Shown: positions 1-5,413, numbered from the stretch's first letter. The stretch: DNA of 5,413 nucleotides from Bacillota bacterium (GCA_023458355.1 JAEWZS010000118.1:1-5413); one strand, 5' to 3'. The notes: generated by a model from the sequence alone, not told the origin. Numbers and translations are program-made.

Positions 1-1092
1 TGCGAATCCTGCGGTACGATAAGCCCTGTTAAAACCGCCTCCTACAAATGCGACTGTGGTGGTTTATTTCACCTTTCATACCCAAAAAAGCGTGTTGATT
101 TTCAAAAGACCGCTATTTCCCGAGAAATATCACTCTTTAAATACGCCGATGCACTTCCCTTCGACATGACAGTTGCACCATGGCGAGAAATGTCAATGGG
201 TGAAGGAAATACGCCGCTTTTACGACTTGGTAATGCGCTATACTGTAAGGCGGATTACTATATGCCGACACTCTCTTTTAAGGATCGCGGCGCAGCGGTG
301 CTCATGTTGGCGGCAAAAACGCTCGGCGTGAAGGAGGTTGTTGCGGATTCCAGCGGAAACGCCGGTACGTCCATCGCTGCATACGGTGCGCGCGCAGACA
401 TATTGTGCCATATATTTGTGAGCGCTGCCACCTCTAAAAAGAAGCTTGAGCAGATCGAAGCGCATGGGGCGAAGCTTCATATTATAAATGGAAGCCGGGA
501 GGATGTAGCGAGTTCTGCGATTACTTTTGTAAAAGAACGCGGACTTTTTTACGCGAGCCATATCTATAATCCTTTCTTTTACGAGGGAACAAAGACCTAT
601 GCATATGAAGTGTTTGAGCAGCTGAACTTTTCCATGCCGGATGTGTTTTTACTGCCCGTAGGCAACGGAACGCTGGTATTGGGAGTACACCTCGCACTCA
701 AAGAGCTTAGTGAGTGGGGGTATATCGACCGGATGCCGCAGATAATCGCGGTGCAGGCAGAGCCTTGTGCACCAATCGCAAAGGCATTTTTGCACGGCGA
801 AACGGAAGTTACTGCGGTTGAGAATACGGGAACAGCGGCAGAGGGAATTGCCATAGCCGCGCCCGCGAGAGGTGCGGATATTTTACGCGCTGTACGTGAA
901 ACAGGCGGAAATGTACTCACTGTAACGGATGAAGATATACTCTTAGCCCGTAAAGTTCTTGCCCGCATGGGGCTTTATGTGGAAACGACCTCGGCTGCGA
1001 GCTATGCAGCGTATGTAAAACTCGAAAAGGAAGCTTACATACAAGAAAAGTCGGTCGTCGTGCCATTGTGCGGTGCCGGTTTGAAGAGTTAA
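1..1092 (+). CDS. Threonine synthase-like PLP-dependent enzyme, 5'-partial
   Basis: Fold-type II PLP enzyme of the threonine synthase family, which converts O-phosphohomoserine to threonine in the cytoplasm. The frame is open from base 1, so 363 residues are visible and the true start lies just upstream. The ATG at 166 is internal, because the residues before it form a zinc ribbon (CESC at visible residues 1-4, CDCGG at 17-21) typical of this family. The PLP-binding lysine is in PTLSFKDRG (Lys about 94). SSGNAG (about 117-122) and the phosphate-cradling GNGT loop (about 221-224) follow. NPFFYEGTKT and the C-terminal CGAGLKS are also family-like. Classical ThrC usually has PTGSFKDRG, whereas here Leu replaces Gly, so this is a divergent branch and a related beta-replacement activity is possible. 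For that reason no thrC symbol is given. It ends in TAA with no strong terminator before the next promoter region. Confidence 0.88.
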   Translation, partial: CESCGTISPVKTASYKCDCGGLFHLSYPKKRVDFQKTAISREISLFKYADALPFDMTVAPWREMSMGEGNTPLLRLGNALYCKADYYMPTLSFKDRGAAVLMLAAKTLGVKEVVADSSGNAGTSIAAYGARADILCHIFVSAATSKKKLEQIEAHGAKLHIINGSREDVASSAITFVKERGLFYASHIYNPFFYEGTKTYAYEVFEQLNFSMPDVFLLPVGNGTLVLGVHLALKELSEWGYIDRMPQIIAVQAEPCAPIAKAFLHGETEVTAVENTGTAAEGIAIAAPARGADILRAVRETGGNVLTVTDEDILLARKVLARMGLYVETTSAASYAAYVKLEKEAYIQEKSVVVPLCGAGLKS

Positions 1093-1176
1093 AGGCGGTT
1101 TTTTCTGCCGCGAGGCAAAGGCAAGAATCCCGTTATAATACTTGACAATCTTTAGAAAAATGTGCCTTTACGTTTC

Positions 1177-1202
1177 TTCGAATAACTTCGACTTTTGTCG
1201 AA
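1177..1202. promoter_or_regulatory. Cluster of Spo0A (0A) boxes
   Basis: TGTCGAA at 1196-1202, inside TTTTGTCGAAAA, is an exact match to the 0A box consensus TGNCGAA. The opposite strand carries AGTCGAA (1193-1187) and ATTCGAA (1183-1177), two degenerate boxes spaced 10 bases apart. This pitch resembles the tandem boxes of the Bacillus abrB promoter. TTCGAC (1187-1192) and GTCGAA (1197-1202) also form a perfect palindrome around TTTT. The cluster lies just upstream of the likely -35 of the Spo0A-C gene, the position expected for Spo0A activation. The sequence matches are seen directly; binding is inferred. Confidence 0.7.
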
Positions 1203-1217
1203 AAGCGTGTCTATTCG

Positions 1218-1246
1218 TTGCAGTTATATACGAAATATGTTATATT
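1218..1246 (+). promoter_or_regulatory. Probable sigma-A promoter of the Spo0A-C-only gene
   Basis: TTGCAG (1218-1223) and TATATT (1241-1246) are separated by 17 bases. This predicts a start near 1253 and a leader of about 25 bases before the TTG start codon. The 0A-box cluster ends about 15 bases upstream of the -35. A better -35 hexamer, TTGACA at 1142-1147, has no acceptable -10 at the right distance. Confidence 0.5.
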
Positions 1247-1278
1247 GCTCTTTACCTTAGGGGGAGGGAGGATTCACG

Positions 1279-1650
1279 TTGACTTATGGCCGTGATCCTG
1301 CAAACGTCCTCAGAGCTATAGGCATGCCCCCGAAGTATAAGGGCTACGCCTATGTACAGTATATCCTGATGCTGACGCAACAGCGGCAGGAATATATGTA
1401 TCATCTGACGACGCAGCTGTATCCAAGGGTCGCGCAGCATTTTGACGTGACCCAGGTCTCTGTGGAACGAAACATCCGCTTTGCTATCAGGCGCACATGG
1501 GATAGCGGCAACAAGACGGAATTGCGACGTTTGTTTTGTGTTTACGACGTCAGGTGGATACCCACGAATTCCGAATTCATTTCGGTTCTTACAGAGGTCA
1601 TCATCAACGACCGCATGAAAGACGGTGTCCAGATTGCAATGCACTTTTGA
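1279..1650 (+). CDS. Stand-alone Spo0A C-terminal DNA-binding domain protein
   Basis: A 123-residue protein that is almost entirely the Spo0A effector domain (Spo0A_C), the winged-helix-like DNA-binding half of the master sporulation regulator. Family hallmarks in order are IGMPPKYKGYAYVQ (14-27), LYPRVAQHF (47-55), the recognition-helix segment VERNIRFAIRRTW (62-74) with the family ERxIRxAI pattern, and PTNSEFI (95-101). No receiver domain is present, and a TAG at 1258-1260 in this frame shows that none was simply missed upstream. The start is TTG at 1279, preceded by GGGAGG (1266-1271) with a 7-base gap; no in-frame ATG lies between the stop and this site. It has its own promoter and terminator. 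It probably binds 0A-like boxes without needing phosphorylation, possibly including those in front of it. This role is inferred; the domain assignment is firm. Confidence 0.9.
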   Translation: MTYGRDPANVLRAIGMPPKYKGYAYVQYILMLTQQRQEYMYHLTTQLYPRVAQHFDVTQVSVERNIRFAIRRTWDSGNKTELRRLFCVYDVRWIPTNSEFISVLTEVIINDRMKDGVQIAMHF

Positions 1651-1675
1651 CTGAAACTTGTCCGCAGTTTTCAAG

Positions 1676-1720
1676 AAATACCCGCAACGGCTCGTGCGCA
1701 GGCCGCTGCGGGTATTTTTT
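1676..1720 (+). terminator. Rho-independent terminator after the Spo0A-C gene
   Basis: AAATACCCGCA (1676-1686) pairs perfectly with TGCGGGTATTT (1707-1717). An inner GGC/GCC pair (1689-1691/1702-1704) extends the stem, and a run of six T ends at 1720. It starts 26 bases after the stop codon. Confidence 0.93.
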
Positions 1721-1938
1721 GCATCATATAAGTGACATGCGCGTCACTAACAACAACCTCGATTCCTGTAGGTGCGGATAGTATCCCCCACACCTCGAAG
1801 TACCCTTATGTTTGCGGGGTGGTTCATCTTATCACTTGAAGGCTGGCGTTTAGCAGCTGCCCGCTACGGGGTACGTGGTAAGTTATGTCAGTGTAAGCAT
1901 CCGGGCGGTGCTGTTGAAAAAATATTTTTACATCCCTA
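1721..1938. other. Gene-free stretch with possible RNA structure
   Basis: No convincing gene is seen between the terminator and the GntR promoter. Pairing segments include AGTGAC/GTCACT (1731-1748) and AGGTG...CACCT (1770-1795) with an inner GGA/TCC pair. Others are GTACCC (1800-1805) with GGGTAC (1869-1874), CTTATCAC (1828-1835) with GTGGTAAG (1875-1882, one G-U), CCCG-CTA-CGGG (1860-1870) and GCATC/GGTGC (1897-1911). CAACAAC (1751-1757) could close against GCTGTTG (1910-1916). Some pairings exclude one another or would make a pseudoknot. Consensus cores of SRP RNA, tmRNA, RNase P RNA and common riboswitches were not recognised, and no clear promoter or terminator delimits a transcript. It may be an unrecognised small RNA or decayed sequence. 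Confidence 0.35.
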
Positions 1939-1967
1939 TTGACGCTTTTGAGAAAGTGCGCTATAGT
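1918..1967 (+). promoter_or_regulatory. Sigma-A promoter with UP element for the GntR-ABC operon
   Basis: TTGACG (1939-1944) and TATAGT (1962-1967) are spaced exactly 17 bases, which puts the start near 1974. AAAAATATTTT (1918-1928) matches the UP-element distal consensus AAAWWTWTTTT and lies around -56 to -46, the expected place for contact by the RNA polymerase alpha subunit. Together this suggests a strong promoter that needs repression. Confidence 0.8.
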
Positions 1968-1987
1968 TAGTTACATAAGTAATTAAC
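1966..1987. promoter_or_regulatory. Inverted-repeat operator, probably for the GntR repressor
   Basis: Half-sites GTTAGTTAC (1966-1974) and GTAATTAAC (1979-1987) are inverted repeats matching at 8 of 9 positions around a central ATAA. The site overlaps the end of the -10 hexamer and the predicted transcription start. A dimeric YtrA-type GntR protein bound here would block RNA polymerase, so autorepression of the operon is the natural reading. The binding itself is inferred. Confidence 0.7.
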
Positions 1988-2011
1988 CACATAACAAGTG
2001 AGGTGAATGCA

Positions 2012-2386
2012 TTGGGAGAGCTTACGGCGGAAAGGCCCATTTTCATACAGATTGCGGAAACGCTGGAGGATGCCATCCTCTCAGGGGCACTGGGGGAGGA
2101 AGGACAGGCGCCATCCACAACGGAGATTTCCGTAAGGTACGCCATTAATCCCGCAACGGCACTTAAGGGCGTCAATCTGCTGGTAGAACGAGGTATCCTG
2201 TATAAAAAAAGAGGGCTCGGTATGTTCGTTGCGCCGGGGGCTGCGCGTATAATCGCGCAGAGCAGGAAGGAAGGGTTTATGGAGGAGTTTGTTTTAAAGC
2301 TTATTTGTGAGGCAAAAAAACTCGGCATTTCGGAGGGGGATGTTCTCGAAATGATCAAGAAAGGATATGCGCATGAACGGGATTGA
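2012..2386 (+). CDS. GntR-family (YtrA-type) transcriptional repressor
   Basis: A short GntR regulator of 124 residues. The winged helix-turn-helix spans about residues 8-73: RPIFIQIAETLEDAILSG, then PSTTEISVRYAINPATALKGVNLL and the wing ILYKKRGLGMFV. A C-terminal helical tail of about 50 residues (74-124) is the small dimerisation domain of the YtrA subfamily, which lacks a large ligand-binding domain. The TTG at 2012 is chosen as start because GAGGTG (2000-2005) sits 6 bases upstream; the GTG at 2003 lies inside that site and has none of its own, though it would add only three residues. The gene is first in an operon with the ABC ATPase and permease, overlapping the ATPase by 14 bases. It probably represses the operon through the inverted repeat at 1966-1987. 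The inducer is unknown; cell-wall-active compounds are typical for relatives. Confidence 0.93.
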   Translation: MGELTAERPIFIQIAETLEDAILSGALGEEGQAPSTTEISVRYAINPATALKGVNLLVERGILYKKRGLGMFVAPGAARIIAQSRKEGFMEEFVLKLICEAKKLGISEGDVLEMIKKGYAHERD

Positions 2387-3239
2387 AATACTCGGTGTCT
2401 ACAAAAACTACGGCGCAACCGAGGCGCTCAAAGGTGTTAGCCTGACATTTGAAGAGGGCAAAATCTATGGTCTTCTCGGGAGAAACGGCGCAGGGAAGAC
2501 AACGCTTCTAAACATCATCTCAGCGAGGCTTTTTTCAAGCTCCGGCGAGGTAAAAATAGACGGGCTCAACCCCATTGAAAGCGATGAAGCGCTTTGCAAA
2601 GTGTACATGATGGGCGATAAGAACCTGTACCCCGAAAGCATGCGTGTGAAGGAAGCAATCAAATGGGCGGGCGAGTTTTTGCCGGGATTTGATACGGGGT
2701 ATGCCCATGCACTTGCGAAGAAGTTTTCTTTGCCGCTTCGGTCGAAGATCAAAGCGCTCTCAACGGGCTATGGCTCCATTTTCAAAATCGTGTTGGCGCT
2801 TTCCACGTCCGCGCGCTATCTTTTGCTAGACGAGCCTGTATTAGGTTTAGACGCAAACCATCGCGACCTTTTCTACAGACTTCTGCTTGAAGATTTTGCC
2901 GATAAAGGCCGTGGGGTAATCATTTCCACCCACATCATTGAAGAGGTGCAGCATATCGTGGAGCGTGTTGTAATTCTCCACAACGGTGAAATACTTCGCA
3001 ATGCCGATGCAGAAGTGCTTATGGCCGGAAGCTATTCAATAACCGGTGCAGCGGGAGCCGTTGACGCCTACGCTACAGGCCGCGAGCTCTTGGGTAGCGA
3101 TTCGCTCGGCGGTATGAAGACCGCGTACATCATGGGTGAGCCGCCTCTGAGTCTGCCCGAGCATCTGGAGCTTGGAAAACCCGATCTTAAGCGTTTATTC
3201 ATCAAGCTCACCGGTGAAAAGGAGGGGAACGCAATATGA
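2373..3239 (+). CDS. ABC transporter ATP-binding protein (YtrB-like)
   Basis: Cytoplasmic ATPase subunit of 288 residues that powers the permease encoded next. Walker A is GRNGAGKT (36-43), Walker B YLLLDEP (149-155), the D-loop GLD (158-160) and the H-loop histidine is in STH (185-187). The signature reads LSTGYG (129-134) instead of LSGGQ, and the Q-loop region reads MGDKNLYPE (80-88) without an evident glutamine. Both fit a YtrB-type subfamily rather than decay. The region after about residue 200 is a short accessory domain. ATG at 2373 is preferred because AAGGA (2361-2365) lies 7 bases upstream; the ATG at 2367 would be only one base from it. It overlaps the repressor gene by 14 bases and the permease by 4 (ATGA), indicating translational coupling. 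Export is likely; the substrate is unknown. Confidence 0.94.
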   Translation: MNGIEILGVYKNYGATEALKGVSLTFEEGKIYGLLGRNGAGKTTLLNIISARLFSSSGEVKIDGLNPIESDEALCKVYMMGDKNLYPESMRVKEAIKWAGEFLPGFDTGYAHALAKKFSLPLRSKIKALSTGYGSIFKIVLALSTSARYLLLDEPVLGLDANHRDLFYRLLLEDFADKGRGVIISTHIIEEVQHIVERVVILHNGEILRNADAEVLMAGSYSITGAAGAVDAYATGRELLGSDSLGGMKTAYIMGEPPLSLPEHLELGKPDLKRLFIKLTGEKEGNAI

Positions 3240-3961
3240 AGCTTCGCGCAAGCTTGAAATATCAGTTAAATAGCTGCTTTACGTCGGCGGCATGGTTTTA
3301 CGGTATCGTCTTGGTAATCAACATAGGCATTGCGATCGCCAAATACTTTTTCCGAGACAGCGTAAACGTTTCCGGCATGGACTATACCACACTTATATTT
3401 GTGTTCGTACTCGGTTTAAACGCTTATCGGGAATCGTTTCGGATGATGGCTATAAACGGCAGGACGCGCCGCACGGCATTTGTTTCCATAACGCTTGCAC
3501 CGCTTATCTTAGCCGCTTGTATGGCTGCTTTAGATATGCTTTTAGAACCGGCTTTCAAGGCGTTTTTTAACCAGTACAACTCGATTTATATCATGTTGTA
3601 TAAGAGTGCGCAATCCACTTTCGGAATCCTTGTCGAATATGGCTGGCGTGTGGTGCTGTACAGCCTCGTGATTCTCACGGGCGTGTGGATCAATGCATTG
3701 TACTATAGGATGAGTAAACCCTTAAAGGTCGGTGTGTCCGTAGGCGTACCGGTTATGATGTTCGTGGTGCTGCCCATTGTGGAGGCAAGCTATACGGGCG
3801 GTGCAATATTTAATGCAATCTTCGGTACAATTAGCTATATGTTTGGTTTAGGCGGTACAACTTCGAACCCAACGATGTTTTTACTGTGGGGACCCGTGCT
3901 TCTACTTGCCTCCGCAGGCATACTTTGGGCTTTAATGTATCGGGCGGAAATTAAGGAATAG
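3236..3961 (+). CDS. ABC transporter permease, six predicted membrane helices
   Basis: An integral membrane protein of 241 residues with hydrophobic segments at about 19-39, 50-66, 82-102, 135-157, 164-184 and 213-234. A weaker hydrophobic stretch lies around 190-206. The basic segment RTRRT (76-80) falls on a loop that should be cytoplasmic. No catalytic motifs or signal-peptide cleavage site are seen. The membrane architecture and position mark it as the transmembrane half of the transporter powered by the preceding ATPase; primary sequence alone does not name a substrate. The ATG overlaps the ATPase stop codon (ATGA at 3236-3239), with AAAAGGAGGGG (3217-3227) as a strong ribosome binding site. 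It is the last gene of the operon. With a single permease the complex would be a homodimer of permeases and ATPases. Confidence 0.85.
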   Translation: MKLRASLKYQLNSCFTSAAWFYGIVLVINIGIAIAKYFFRDSVNVSGMDYTTLIFVFVLGLNAYRESFRMMAINGRTRRTAFVSITLAPLILAACMAALDMLLEPAFKAFFNQYNSIYIMLYKSAQSTFGILVEYGWRVVLYSLVILTGVWINALYYRMSKPLKVGVSVGVPVMMFVVLPIVEASYTGGAIFNAIFGTISYMFGLGGTTSNPTMFLLWGPVLLLASAGILWALMYRAEIKE

Positions 3962-3972
3962 GGTACAGCGTG

Positions 3973-4012
3973 AAAAATACGGGTGGTCCTTTCGGACGGC
4001 CCGTATTTTTAT
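3973..4012. terminator. Bidirectional rho-independent terminator
   Basis: AAAAATACGGG (3973-3983) pairs perfectly with CCCGTATTTTT (4000-4010), with an inner GTCC/GGAC stem (3986-3989/3994-3997). The plus transcript ends in TTTTT, and the minus transcript also ends in TTTTT. It therefore can stop both the ABC operon and read-through from the convergent GGGtGRT gene. On the minus strand the loop reads GAAA, a stabilising GNRA tetraloop. Confidence 0.93.
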
Positions 4013-4027
4013 AATTTCCAGGGGGTT

Positions 4028-4209
4028 CGGGGCCGAGGCCCCGGAGGCTTTAATCCGGCTTCAGCGGCATGTACGCTGAAACGGAAGAAATCCGTAGGAT
4101 TTCTTACATTTCACAGCCGCCGCCCGGGAGCGCCGAAGCGCGAGAGGCGGATGTGCTAAGCTTGCGCATCCCCTTCACGCAAGTGGCCACAGTCACTTGC
4201 GTGACTGTG
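4028..4209. repeat. Hairpin-rich intergenic element
   Basis: At least six inverted repeats lie nearly end to end. They are CGGGGC/GCCCCG (4028-4043), TTCAGCG/CGCTGAA (4060-4080), AAGAAATCC/GGATTTCTT (4085-4105, perfect, 3-base loop) and GCGC-CGAA-GCGC inside CCGCC/GGCGG (4117-4150). Then come GGATGTGC/GCGCATCC (4149-4171, one G-U) and the pair of alternative hairpins at 4175-4209. An extra pairing CCGGA/TCCGG (4041-4058) competes with the first. The base content is GC-rich compared with the preceding permease gene. No coding signal is apparent. It resembles dispersed hairpin repeats found between genes in Clostridia, but copy number cannot be judged from one window. The last hairpins run into the 3' end of the GGGtGRT gene. 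Confidence 0.65.
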
Positions 4210-5191
4210 AAACTGCCACCGATACGGCTACTGTCGCACCAACCATGGGGTTGTTGCCCATGCCGATGAGGCCCATCATCTCCACGTGCGCCGGCACGGA
4301 GGAGGAGCCTGCAAACTGAGCGTCAGAGTGCATACGGCCCAAAGTATCGGTCATGCCGTAGGACGCGGGGCCGGCTGCCATGTTATCCGGGTGCAGTGTC
4401 CTGCCGGTACCACCGCCCGAAGCCACGGAGAAGTATTTTTTACCGTTCTCAATGCACCACTTTTTGTAGGTGCCTGCAACGGGATGCTGGAAGCGGGTGG
4501 GGTTGGTGGAGTTTCCGGTGATGGAGACTTCCACTTGTTCGTGACGCATAATGGCCACGCCCTCATTCACTTCGTCCGCACCGTAGCAGCGTACCTTTGC
4601 GCGGTCACCATCGGAGAATGCGGTTTTCTTTACGATCTTAAGCTCGCCCGTGTAGTAGTCGTACTCGGTCTCCACATGCGTGAAGCCGTTGATGCGGCTT
4701 ATGATGTAGGCAGCGTCTTTGCCAAGGCCGTTGAGGATGACCTGTAAAGGCTCCTTGCGCACCTTGTTGGCGGTCTTGGCGATGCCGATGGCGCCTTCGG
4801 CGGCGGCAAAGCTTTCGTGGCCTGCGAGGAACGCAAAGCAATGGGTATCTTCACTTAAAAGCATGGCACCGAGGTTGCCGTGGCCTAGGCCCACAGCGCG
4901 CTGGTCGGCAACGGAGCCGGGGATGCAAAACGCCTGCAAACCTTCGCCGATGCACGTAGAGACTTCCGCTGCGGTCTTAACGCCCTTTTTCACAGCGATG
5001 GCAGCACCCAAAATATATGCCCAAACGGCGTTTTCAAAAGCGATAGGCTGTATACCCATAACGATGGAGCGCACGTCGACGCCCATCTTCAAAAGCATGT
5101 CGTTCGCCTGCTCGAAGCCCTCGATGCCGTATTTGGCCATGACGGGCTCGATCTTTTTGATCCTTCTTTCGTAACCTTCAAAGCTGATCAT
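4193..5191 (-). CDS. GGGtGRT family protein (function unknown)
   Basis: A complete 332-residue protein of the GGGtGRT family, named for the motif present here as SGGGTGRT (GGGTGRT at 259-265). Surrounding conserved-looking blocks are GLGHGNLGAMLLSEDTHC (about 101-118), LAGHESFAAAEGAIG (about 121-135), ITGNSTNPTRFQHP and a glycine-rich end, MGLIGMGNNPMVGATVAVS. Several cysteines (in CIGEG, FCIPG, THCFAF, VRCYG, KWCIE) could serve metal or cluster chemistry, but this is inference. No signal peptide or membrane helix is apparent, so it should be cytoplasmic. The start is ATG at 5191, with TAAGGAGG (5206-5199) seven bases upstream. That site contains the stop codon of the Fe-S scaffold gene, so the two genes are translated from one message. 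The biochemical role of the family is not known to me. Confidence 0.93.
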   Translation of the reverse strand: MISFEGYERRIKKIEPVMAKYGIEGFEQANDMLLKMGVDVRSIVMGIQPIAFENAVWAYILGAAIAVKKGVKTAAEVSTCIGEGLQAFCIPGSVADQRAVGLGHGNLGAMLLSEDTHCFAFLAGHESFAAAEGAIGIAKTANKVRKEPLQVILNGLGKDAAYIISRINGFTHVETEYDYYTGELKIVKKTAFSDGDRAKVRCYGADEVNEGVAIMRHEQVEVSITGNSTNPTRFQHPVAGTYKKWCIENGKKYFSVASGGGTGRTLHPDNMAAGPASYGMTDTLGRMHSDAQFAGSSSVPAHVEMMGLIGMGNNPMVGATVAVSVAVSQSRK

Positions 5192-5203
5192 TGCTGTGCC
5201 TCC

Positions 5204-5413
5204 TTACTGCTTGCGTGGGTCGATGACCGTAACGGCCTCCGCAAAGCGGCCGTAGGTACCGATGTTTTTCTCGTAGGCCTCTGTGGGGTTGACACCCTTC
5301 TTGATGGCATCCATCATCTTGCCCAGGCTCACGAATTTGTAGCCGATGATCTCGTTATTCTTGTCGAGGCCGATGGCAATTACATAACCTTCCGCCATTT
5401 CAAGGAAGCGCGG
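5204..5413 (-). CDS. NifU-like Fe-S cluster assembly scaffold protein, 5'-partial
   Basis: Only the last 69 residues are present; the frame stays open to the window edge, so the ATG at 5398 is an internal methionine (the visible protein begins PRFLEMAEGY). The segment includes EIIGYKFVSLGKMMDAIKKG, and the protein ends in IDPRKQ. This matches, from memory of the family, the C-terminal part of the NifU-like scaffold protein commonly encoded beside GGGtGRT genes in Clostridia. The cluster-ligand cysteines would lie in the missing N-terminal part and cannot be checked here. The stop codon TAA (5206-5204) forms the first bases of the ribosome binding site of the downstream gene, 12 bases before its ATG. 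This pairing supports a shared job in Fe-S handling, which is inferred from context. Confidence 0.82.
   Translation of the reverse strand, partial: PRFLEMAEGYVIAIGLDKNNEIIGYKFVSLGKMMDAIKKGVNPTEAYEKNIGTYGRFAEAVTVIDPRKQ

Noticed and set aside
1093..1120. Possible terminator for the threonine synthase-like gene: six T (1099-1104 area) and a TGCC-GCGA-GGCA hairpin.
   Set aside because: The T-run precedes the hairpin on the plus strand, and the stem before the T-run is only three to five weak pairs.
1134..1147. TATAAT (1134-1139) and TTGACA (1142-1147), each a perfect promoter hexamer.
   Set aside because: They are in the wrong order and too close to form one promoter. TATAAT has no -35 upstream and TTGACA has no good -10 at 16-18 bases downstream.
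1252..1674. Minus-strand 140-codon open frame opposite the Spo0A-C gene.
   Set aside because: The plus-strand protein matches a known domain with a good ribosome binding site; the opposite frame has neither.
1671..1805. Minus-strand open frame of about 44 codons without an ATG near its beginning, reading plausible residues (for example APTGIEVVVSDAHVTYMM).
   Set aside because: It has no ribosome binding site, would need a GTG start, and runs through the terminator stem at 1676-1717. Chance openness of this stretch, which is also open on the plus strand, is more likely.
4069..4269. Plus-strand open frame of 66 codons in the hairpin-rich region.
   Set aside because: It consists of inverted repeats, has no ribosome binding site, and runs into the antisense of the GGGtGRT gene.
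4286..5174. Long plus-strand open frames opposite the GGGtGRT gene.
   Set aside because: They show no recognisable domain and are explained as shadows of the well-supported minus-strand gene.

Overview
The window looks like a piece of a spore-forming Clostridia-type genome (Bacillota, possibly near Oscillospiraceae). The reasons are strong AGGAGG-type ribosome binding sites, TTG starts, a Spo0A-type DNA-binding domain with a perfect 0A box upstream, a YtrA-type GntR/ABC operon, and a GGGtGRT gene beside its Fe-S scaffold partner. The lineage is inferred from gene content, not from a marker gene.

Layout. (1) Positions 1-1092, plus strand: a threonine synthase-like PLP enzyme whose extreme 5' end lies outside the window. 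An N-terminal zinc ribbon is read in frame from base 1, so the gene does not begin at the first ATG (166). (2) 1093-1278: a control region with a cluster of Spo0A boxes and a sigma-A-like promoter. (3) 1279-1650, plus: a stand-alone Spo0A C-terminal DNA-binding domain with no receiver domain, followed by a strong terminator. (4) 1721-1938: about 220 bases with no convincing gene but several possible RNA stems. (5) 1918-1987: an UP element, a consensus-like promoter and an inverted-repeat operator. These drive a three-gene overlapping operon at 2012-3961: GntR/YtrA-type repressor, ABC ATPase and six-helix permease. A terminator that works in both directions closes it. (6) 4028-4209: a dense run of hairpins between two convergent transcription units. 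(7) Minus strand, 5413-4193: the C-terminal end of an NifU-like Fe-S scaffold protein, then the complete GGGtGRT protein.

How the parts work together. The repressor probably controls its own ABC exporter-like operon through the operator at the transcription start. This is the usual design for YtrA-type systems, which respond to cell-envelope stress or antimicrobial compounds. The Spo0A-C-only protein probably shares DNA targets with full-length Spo0A and may feed back on its own promoter. The scaffold and GGGtGRT genes are translationally close, with the stop codon of one forming part of the ribosome binding site of the next. They probably act together in an undefined Fe-S related process.

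The least explained items are the 0A-box/Spo0A-C-only unit, the possible structured RNA at 1721-1938, and the hairpin array at 4028-4209. The array ends in two mutually exclusive perfect hairpins over the GGGtGRT stop codon. No known defence system, CRISPR array, insertion sequence, tRNA or rRNA was seen.
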